Part shown: in pieces, positions 58,617 to 64,000 of the stretch
How positions within the stretch are numbered: the first letter of the stretch is position 1
How the letters are laid out: the number at the start of each line of letters is the position of its first letter
DNA from: Enterobacter sp. Bisph1
GTDB lineage: Bacteria; Pseudomonadota; Gammaproteobacteria; Enterobacterales; Enterobacteriaceae
Reading direction: 5' to 3'
Length of the DNA: 64,000 bases
Assembly: GCF_000814905.1 (NCBI RefSeq)
Contig: NZ_JXAG01000034.1
Span: 1-64,000 of the forward strand
Program-made: the position numbers and the translations under genes
The notes under the pieces: model-generated
Told to the model about the DNA's origin: nothing
Seen by the model: only the letters and a program-made list of their open reading frames with translations
Databases searched by the model: none

Positions 58617-60017
58617 ATGAGCGTTGTGCCTGTAGCCGACGTATTCCATAGCCGCGTTGCCGTTGACAGTGAAGTCACCGTTCGTGGATGGGTGCGCACC
58701 CGCCGAGATTCTAAAGCTGGTATCTCCTTCCTCGCCGTTTATGACGGCTCCTGCTTTAATCCTGTACAGGCCGTTATTAATAATTCTCTGCCCAATTACA
58801 ATCAGGACGTTCTGCGCCTGACCACCGGCTGCTCCGTAGTGGTAACCGGTAAAGTGGTCGCATCGCCTGGCGAAGGCCAGAGCCTTGAGATTCAGGCCAC
58901 CTCTGTTGAAGTCACCGGCTGGGTTGAAGATCCTGATACCTACCCAATGGCGGCAAAACGTCACAGCATCGAGTACCTGCGTGAAGTTGCGCACCTGCGC
59001 CCGCGCACCAACCTGATTGGCGCGGTGGCGCGCGTACGCCATACGCTGGCGCAGGCGCTGCACCGTTTCTTTGATGAGCAGGGCTTCTTCTGGGTCTCTT
59101 CGCCGCTGATCACCGCCTCGGATACCGAAGGCGCGGGCGAAATGTTCCGCGTCTCGACGCTGGATATGGAAAACCTGCCGCGCACCGCGGAAGGCAAAGT
59201 TGATTACGACAAAGACTTCTTTGGTAAAGAGGCTTTCCTGACGGTTTCCGGCCAGCTCAACGCCGAAACCTATGCCTGTGCGCTGTCGAAAGTCTATACC
59301 TTTGGCCCGACCTTCCGCGCCGAAAACTCCAACACCAGCCGCCATCTGGCAGAGTTCTGGATGCTGGAGCCGGAAATGGCTTTTGCCAATCTCGACGATA
59401 ACGCCCGCCTGGCCGAAGCGATGCTGAAATATGCCTTTAAAGCGGTGCTGGAAGAGCGCCTGGACGATCTGCAATTCTTCGCAGAGCGCGTGGATAAAGA
59501 TGCCATTGGCCGGCTGGAGCGTTTTATCTCTGCCGACTTCGCGCAGGTGGATTACACCGATGCGGTCGCTATTTTAGAAAAATGCGGCGAGAAGTTCGAA
59601 AACCCGGTGTACTGGGGCGTTGATTTGGCCTCTGAGCATGAACGTTACCTCGCTGAGAAACACTTTAAAGCACCGGTGGTAGTGAAAAACTATCCGAAAG
59701 AGATCAAAGCGTTCTATATGCGCCTTAACGACGACGGTAAAACCGTGGCGGCAATGGACGTGCTGGCGCCGGGCATCGGTGAAATTATCGGTGGTTCGCA
59801 GCGTGAAGAGCGTCTGGACGTGCTGGATGCGCGTATGGCGGAGATGGGGCTTAATAAAGAAGATTACTGGTGGTATCGCGATCTGCGTCGTTACGGCACC
59901 GTTCCGCACGCCGGTTTCGGGCTGGGTTTTGAACGCCTGATTGCTTACGTCACCGGCGTACAGAACGTACGTGACGTGATCCCGTTCCCACGAACCCCGC
60001 GCAACGCGACATTCTAA
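58617..60017 (+). CDS. asnS: AsnS, asparaginyl-tRNA synthetase
   Basis: AsnS is a class IIb synthetase. An N-terminal OB-fold binds the anticodon (about residues 15-100, [19 protein letters not shown]). The catalytic domain carries motif 2 ([20 protein letters not shown]) and motif 3 ([15 protein letters not shown]). The 466-residue length equals E. coli. GAGAGAAT precedes ATG. It has its own terminator. Confidence 0.98.
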   Translation: MSVVPVADVFHSRVAVDSEVTVRGWVRTRRDSKAGISFLAVYDGSCFNPVQAVINNSLPNYNQDVLRLTTGCSVVVTGKVVASPGEGQSLEIQATSVEVTGWVEDPDTYPMAAKRHSIEYLREVAHLRPRTNLIGAVARVRHTLAQALHRFFDEQGFFWVSSPLITASDTEGAGEMFRVSTLDMENLPRTAEGKVDYDKDFFGKEAFLTVSGQLNAETYACALSKVYTFGPTFRAENSNTSRHLAEFWMLEPEMAFANLDDNARLAEAMLKYAFKAVLEERLDDLQFFAERVDKDAIGRLERFISADFAQVDYTDAVAILEKCGEKFENPVYWGVDLASEHERYLAEKHFKAPVVVKNYPKEIKAFYMRLNDDGKTVAAMDVLAPGIGEIIGGSQREERLDVLDARMAEMGLNKEDYWWYRDLRRYGTVPHAGFGLGFERLIAYVTGVQNVRDVIPFPRTPRNATF

Positions 60018-60025
60018 AAACAGTA

Positions 60026-60052
60026 AAGCCAGCGGTGACGCTGGCTTTTTTT
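60026..60052 (+). terminator. Terminator of asnS
   Basis: AAGCCAGCG (60026-60034) pairs with CGCTGGCTT (60039-60047) around GTGA and is followed by seven T residues. Confidence 0.92.
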
Positions 60053-60394
60053 CACCGTACTTCCCACCTGTTCATTTTCGTTAACAGCGCTTAAGCGAAG
60101 CGCGGCCACATTACTTTTCTTTGCGCTTTTTTACCCACGAAATGGTTCTTCACAAAATCACTCCTTTGACTTATTGCGAAATATTTCGACCGGTTAATTA
60201 GCACATTTGGCTTAATTTAGCACAGCTATCTGGACGGCTAAATGTAGATATAAGAAAATTCATCGCCAGGAGGTTTGGGCGATAAGAAAAGCCGTTAGCT
60301 TAATAAAGTATAAGTAATTCATATAATTAATAATGAATGTGCTTGTTTTATCAGCAGTGAGTGTGGAAGTTTGAGGTGGTTCACAAAGTTCCCT

Positions 60395-60498
60395 GAAATA
60401 CATATTTTCTTACACAATATTTCTTTTTGTTACCTCTTTACGACATTTGTAGCACTTTCCGGCTAGCGAAACGATCTTATGTTTGGAAAGATGCCTCT
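60395..60498 (+). promoter_or_regulatory. ompF promoter and OmpR-binding region
   Basis: The stretch TTCTTTTTGTTACCTCTTTA (60421-60440), then GACATTTGTAGCACTTTC, has the F1-F3 layout of OmpR sites at E. coli ompF. The promoter is -35 TAGCGA (60464-60469), 17 bases, -10 AAAGAT (60487-60492). The AT-rich 300 bases further upstream may hold the distal F4 and IHF sites; I cannot place them. Confidence 0.75.
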
Positions 60499-60608
60499 CA
60501 GACACAGAAAGACACCAAACTCTCATCAATAGTTCCGTAAATTTTTATTGACGGAAAATATTGGCGGCAGTGGCAGGTGTTCATAAAAACCAATGAGGGT
60601 AATAAATA
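60499..60608 (+). promoter_or_regulatory. ompF 5' leader (MicF target)
   Basis: The 110-base leader (from about CAGACACAGAAAGACACC) is nearly identical to E. coli ompF. The ATGAGGGTAATAAATA just before the start is the part paired by the MicF antisense RNA. Confidence 0.75.
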
Positions 60609-61751
60609 ATGATGAAGCGCAATATTCTGGCAGTGGTTATCCCTGCTCTGCTGGCGGCCAGTGCAGCAAACGCTGCAGAAATCTATAACAAAGACGGCAA
60701 CAAAGTTGATCTGTACGGTAAAGCAGTAGGTCGCCACGTATTCACCACAACTGGTGAAGGTAGCTCTAACAGCGATGCTACTTACGGCCAGATTGGCTTT
60801 AAAGGCGAAACTCAGGTCAATAGCGATCTGACTGGTTACGGTCAATGGGAATACCGTACTAATGCCAGCAAAGCTGAAGGCGAGCAAGCAGCGGGTAACA
60901 CCCGTCTGGCATTTGCTGGTTTGAAAGTCGCTAACGCAGGCTCTCTGGACTATGGCCGTAACTACGGTGTTGTCTATGACGTTGAGTCTTATACAGATAT
61001 GGCCCCGTACTTCTCCGGCGAAACCTGGGGCGGTGCTTACACCGATAACTATCTGACCAGCCGTGCTACCGGCGTTCTGACTTATCGCAATACTGATTTC
61101 TTCGGTCTGGTTGATGGTCTTGCTTTTGCTGTTCAGTACCAGGGCAAAAACCAGTCCAGCCACAGCCGCCCAGCCCAAAACGGCGACGGTGTTGGCTATT
61201 CTTTAGCCTATGATTTTGGCGCAGGCTTTGGTGCTTCTGCTGCCTATAGCAACTCCAAACGTACCTCCGCTCAGGAAGCAGATGGTAACGGTGATCGTGC
61301 TGAAGCATGGGCTGTTGGTGCTAAATATGATGCCAATAGCATCTACCTGGCTGCCGTTTACTCTGAAACGCGTAATATGACCATCGTTAACAGTGCCGCT
61401 GGTCAGGCTGCTCTCAAGGCTGCTACTGCGCCAGGCGATACAGTACCTGACTACTGGGAAGCAGCTAACAAAACCCAGAACTTTGAAATCGTTGCCCAGT
61501 ACCAGTTCGACTTTGGTCTGCGCCCGGCAATTTCCTATGTACAGAGCAAAGGCAAAAACCTGAACGGTGCTGAAAACACAGCTGACCTGGCTAAATATGT
61601 TCAGGCTGGTGTGACTTACTACTTCAACAAAAACATGAACGTGTTCTTCGACTACCGCTTTAACATGCTGGATCAGAATGATTACAGCGCGAAAACTTAC
61701 GGCATCGGTACCGATGACCAGGCGGCTGTTGGCCTGACTTACCAGTTCTAA
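60609..61751 (+). CDS. ompF: OmpF-type outer-membrane porin
   Basis: The signal peptide is cut at ANA-AEIY, and 16 beta-strands end in the usual C-terminal Phe (LTYQF). Position between asnS and aspC and the leader identify ompF. The sequence is more diverged than its neighbours: loops include [13 protein letters not shown] and [14 protein letters not shown]. The constriction loop reads [14 protein letters not shown]. coli OmpF has DMLPEFGGDT, so the eyelet Glu is a Tyr here. The pore may differ in charge selectivity. A 226-residue frame on the other strand is a codon-bias shadow. Confidence 0.95.
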   Translation: MMKRNILAVVIPALLAASAANAAEIYNKDGNKVDLYGKAVGRHVFTTTGEGSSNSDATYGQIGFKGETQVNSDLTGYGQWEYRTNASKAEGEQAAGNTRLAFAGLKVANAGSLDYGRNYGVVYDVESYTDMAPYFSGETWGGAYTDNYLTSRATGVLTYRNTDFFGLVDGLAFAVQYQGKNQSSHSRPAQNGDGVGYSLAYDFGAGFGASAAYSNSKRTSAQEADGNGDRAEAWAVGAKYDANSIYLAAVYSETRNMTIVNSAAGQAALKAATAPGDTVPDYWEAANKTQNFEIVAQYQFDFGLRPAISYVQSKGKNLNGAENTADLAKYVQAGVTYYFNKNMNVFFDYRFNMLDQNDYSAKTYGIGTDDQAAVGLTYQF

Positions 61752-61782
61752 TCAGTCACCCCCGACTGTTATATGCATATCG

Positions 61783-61808
61783 AACAGGGCCTTTGGCCCT
61801 GTTTTTTT
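61783..61808 (+). terminator. Terminator of ompF
   Basis: AACAGGGCC (61783-61791) pairs with GGCCCTGTT (61795-61803) around TTT and is followed by a T-run. Confidence 0.93.
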
Positions 61809-61938
61809 ATGGCTGCGGGATAAAAAACGATGCCTTTTGAAAAGCTTCGTCCTTTTTTTCGCAAACGGTTGGCAATTCTCGTGTCACCCGTTAACCTGAT
61901 AACGGATCTCCCTTCTGTCATCAAAATGGAACCTCGTC

Positions 61939-63129
61939 ATGTTTGAGAATATAACCGCTGCCCCTGCCGATCCCATTCTGGGCCTGGCCGATCTGTTTCG
62001 CGCCGATGAACGTCCAAATAAAATCAACCTCGGTATCGGTGTCTACAAAGATGAAACCGGCAAGACCCCGGTGCTGACCAGTGTGAAAAAAGCGGAGCTT
62101 TATCTGCTGGAGAATGAAGCGACCAAAAACTACCTCGGTATTGACGGCATTCCTGAGTTCGCCCGTTGCACTCAGGAACTGCTATTTGGCAAAGGCAGCG
62201 CGATTATCAATGACAAACGTGCGCGCACCGCACAAACCCCTGGCGGTACCGGTGGGCTGCGCGTCGCGGCGGATTTCCTCGCAAAAAACACCGCGGTAAA
62301 ACGTGTCTGGGTAAGCAATCCAAGCTGGCCGAACCATAAAGGCGTGTTTAACTCCGCCGGTCTGGAAGTGTGTGAATACGCTTATTACGACGCGCAAAAC
62401 CATGCGCTGGATTTTGATGGCATGTTGACCAGCCTGAGCAATGCGCAGGCTGGTGATGTGGTGTTGTTCCACGGATGCTGCCATAACCCGACAGGTATCG
62501 ATCCGACGCTGGAACAGTGGGAGACGCTGGCGAAGCTCTCCGTTGAGAAAGGCTGGCTGCCGCTGTTCGATTTCGCTTATCAGGGCTTTGCGCGCGGCCT
62601 CGAAGAAGATGCCGAAGGGCTGCGCGCGTTTGTCGCGCTGCACAAAGAGCTGCTGGTTGCCAGTTCGTTCTCGAAGAACTTTGGCCTGTACAATGAGCGC
62701 GTGGGCGCCTGTACGCTGGTCTGCGCCGACGCTGAAAGCGCCGATCGCGCCTTCAGCCAGATGAAAGCGGTGATTCGCGCCAACTACTCTAACCCGCCGG
62801 CCCATGGCGCTTCGGTGGTCGCCACAATCCTCAGCAATGACGCGCTGCGCGCCATCTGGGAGCAGGAACTGACAGATATGCGCCAACGCATTCAGCGTAT
62901 GCGCCTGCTGTTCGTTAATACGCTGCAGGAGAAAGGGGCAAACCGCGATTTCAACTTTATCACTAAGCAGAACGGGATGTTCTCATTCAGCGGCCTGACG
63001 AAAGAGCAGGTGCTGCGTCTGCGTGAAGAGTTTGGTATCTACGCGGTGGCTTCAGGACGCATTAACGTCGCGGGCATGACGCCGGACAATATGTCTCCGC
63101 TGTGCGAAGCGATCGTTGCCGTACTGTAA
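61939..63129 (+). CDS. aspC: AspC, aspartate aminotransferase
   Basis: AspC is a pyridoxal-phosphate class I transaminase that interconverts aspartate and oxaloacetate with glutamate and 2-oxoglutarate. The PLP Lys is in [15 protein letters not shown], with [12 protein letters not shown] and [10 protein letters not shown] as cofactor segments. The 396-residue length equals E. coli. The ribosome site is weak (GGAACC). It is convergent with gloC. Confidence 0.98.
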   Translation: MFENITAAPADPILGLADLFRADERPNKINLGIGVYKDETGKTPVLTSVKKAELYLLENEATKNYLGIDGIPEFARCTQELLFGKGSAIINDKRARTAQTPGGTGGLRVAADFLAKNTAVKRVWVSNPSWPNHKGVFNSAGLEVCEYAYYDAQNHALDFDGMLTSLSNAQAGDVVLFHGCCHNPTGIDPTLEQWETLAKLSVEKGWLPLFDFAYQGFARGLEEDAEGLRAFVALHKELLVASSFSKNFGLYNERVGACTLVCADAESADRAFSQMKAVIRANYSNPPAHGASVVATILSNDALRAIWEQELTDMRQRIQRMRLLFVNTLQEKGANRDFNFITKQNGMFSFSGLTKEQVLRLREEFGIYAVASGRINVAGMTPDNMSPLCEAIVAVL

Positions 63130-63146
63130 GCAACGGCAGTAACACA

Positions 63147-63175
63147 AAGGGTCGCCGAAGCGACCCTTTTGTCTT
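63147..63175. terminator. Terminator between aspC and gloC
   Basis: AAGGGTCGC (63147-63155) pairs with GCGACCCTT (63160-63168) around CGAA, followed by a T-rich run. It lies between convergent ends. Confidence 0.9.
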
Positions 63176-63823
63176 TTACCAGACCGGCAATTCGTCCTGC
63201 AGGAAGGGATTATGCAATCGCTCATGCCCCAGCGTCGACATCGGTCCATGCCCTGGCAGAAAAGTGACATCGTCGCCCAGCGGCAGCAATTTGTGTTTGA
63301 TTGAATCAATCAGCTGCGCATGATTGCCTTGCGGAAAATCACTGCGCCCGACGCCGCCTTTAAAAATCACATCGCCGGAGATCAGCAGCCGCGATGGTGC
63401 GTCGAAAAAGACAATATGGCCCGGCGTATGGCCAGGACAGTGCAGTATCTGCAGCGTAATTTTACCTACCGTTACGCTGTCGCCTTCGTTTAGCCAACGG
63501 TCCGGCGTCAGCGGTTGGCACTCATCAAGGCCAAACATACGGCTTTGCGCCGGTAAGCCTTGCAGCCAGAACTCATCTTGTTTTTCCGGGCCGATAATCG
63601 GCACGCCATAATGCTGCGCCAGTTCGTCGGCCGCACCAACATGATCAAGGTGACCATGGGTAAGCAGGATTTGCGTCAGCGTTACGCCAGAATCATCCAC
63701 TTCCTGAATAATTCTTTTAGCGTCACCACCGGGATCGACCACGGCGGCAAGTTGGGTCTGCTCACACCAGATAAGGGAACAATTCTGGGAGAAAGCGGTA
63801 ACCGGAATAATACGATAGTTCAT
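63176..63823 (-). CDS. gloC: GloC (YcbL), hydroxyacylglutathione hydrolase type II
   Basis: GloC is a small glyoxalase II of the metallo-beta-lactamase fold that hydrolyses S-lactoylglutathione. The metal motif is [10 protein letters not shown], further ligands are in [14 protein letters not shown] and LPGHGP. The 215-residue length is the family norm. It clears products of the methylglyoxal made by mgsA elsewhere in this window. It is followed upstream by mepK on the same strand. Confidence 0.95.
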   Translation of the reverse strand: MNYRIIPVTAFSQNCSLIWCEQTQLAAVVDPGGDAKRIIQEVDDSGVTLTQILLTHGHLDHVGAADELAQHYGVPIIGPEKQDEFWLQGLPAQSRMFGLDECQPLTPDRWLNEGDSVTVGKITLQILHCPGHTPGHIVFFDAPSRLLISGDVIFKGGVGRSDFPQGNHAQLIDSIKHKLLPLGDDVTFLPGHGPMSTLGHERLHNPFLQDELPVW

Positions 63824-63850
63824 ACTGCTCCTGTAGCTCTGCCTGAGTTT

Positions 63851-64000
63851 TACCAGTGCCTTATCGGCCCGGTATCAATATGCACAAAGTTGCTGCTGGG
63901 GTAATATCCTACACCACCCGCGCGCAGAGATAACGCAGCTTTGCGAATATTGCTCAGTGAAATCCCTTCAATATGGAAATCCATGGCCTGACCTTTGGTG
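63851..64000 (-). CDS. mepK: MepK (YcbK), murein DD/LD-endopeptidase, 3' part only
   Basis: The last 49 codons of a frame that runs off the window match Mep[21 protein letters not shown], then [18 protein letters not shown] and a final RHW. It belongs to the M15-type LAS fold; His residues in MDFHI and FVHIDTG bind zinc or take part in catalysis. MepK cleaves mDAP-mDAP cross-links in peptidoglycan. Its start lies beyond 64,000. gloC begins 27 bases downstream of its stop, so they may be an operon. Confidence 0.92.

Noticed and set aside
60498-61178. 226-codon minus-strand frame over ompF
   Set aside because: It mirrors the strongly biased codons of ompF and its leader; no family resemblance or start signal.

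Overview
The window is chromosomal DNA of a member of the Enterobacteriaceae. From serX to mepK the gene order follows the Escherichia coli K-12 map almost gene for gene, and most proteins look closely related to their E. coli namesakes. I see this as a Kosakonia/Enterobacter/Klebsiella-type genome, but the sequence alone does not fix the genus. No phage, insertion sequence, integrase or CRISPR array is visible. Protein comparisons to E. coli are from memory, not from a search.

Layout. 1-2.3 kb: a tRNA-Ser(GGA) gene set among repeats that resemble its own 3' end, a tandem SH3-like protein, and phoH. 2.5-5.9 kb: the efeUOB iron-uptake operon, with an intact efeU and a Fur box. 6.2-12.1 kb: divergent putP and putA around a control region with four GTTGCA operator motifs. 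12.4-16.5 kb: an LprI-like secreted protein, rutR without the rutABCDEFG operon, the 59-codon ymdF, wrbA-yccJ and agp. 16.7-24.0 kb is the accessory part: a globin-coupled diguanylate cyclase (DosC) without its DosP partner, a LuxR-type regulator with a degenerate receiver domain, a compact ynbA-ynbB-plsC-like phospholipid cassette, AT-rich gene-free DNA, tRNA-Ser(TGA), and a lone MppA/OppA-like binding protein. 24.2-33.7 kb: yccA, tusE, acyP, rlmI, hspQ, yccU, mgsA, helD, yccF, yccS and sxy. 33.9-39.2 kb: sulA (LexA box), ompA with its long leader, matP, lonH, fabA (FadR and FabR sites), and rmf. 39.4-46.9 kb: the rlmL-uup-pqiABC operon. 47-54.3 kb: ycbX, zapC, pyrD (PurR box and leader hairpin) and ssuEADCB. 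54.4-64 kb: pepN, pncB (NadR box), asnS, ompF with OmpR-type control DNA, aspC, gloC and the 3' end of mepK.

How the genes work together. Most are housekeeping: iron import, proline catabolism, sulfonate use, NAD and pyrimidine supply, outer-membrane upkeep, rRNA and tRNA modification, and stress responses. The best candidate for something under-described is the 16.7-22 kb block. Its three lipid genes could take lysophosphatidic acid to phosphatidic acid, then CDP-diacylglycerol, then an unknown phosphatidyl-alcohol. The last enzyme has Asn at two of the four usually invariant metal-binding Asp positions. Beside this cassette lie an oxygen-sensing c-di-GMP synthase and a regulator with a broken phospho-site. 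That these genes form one system is inference from position only.
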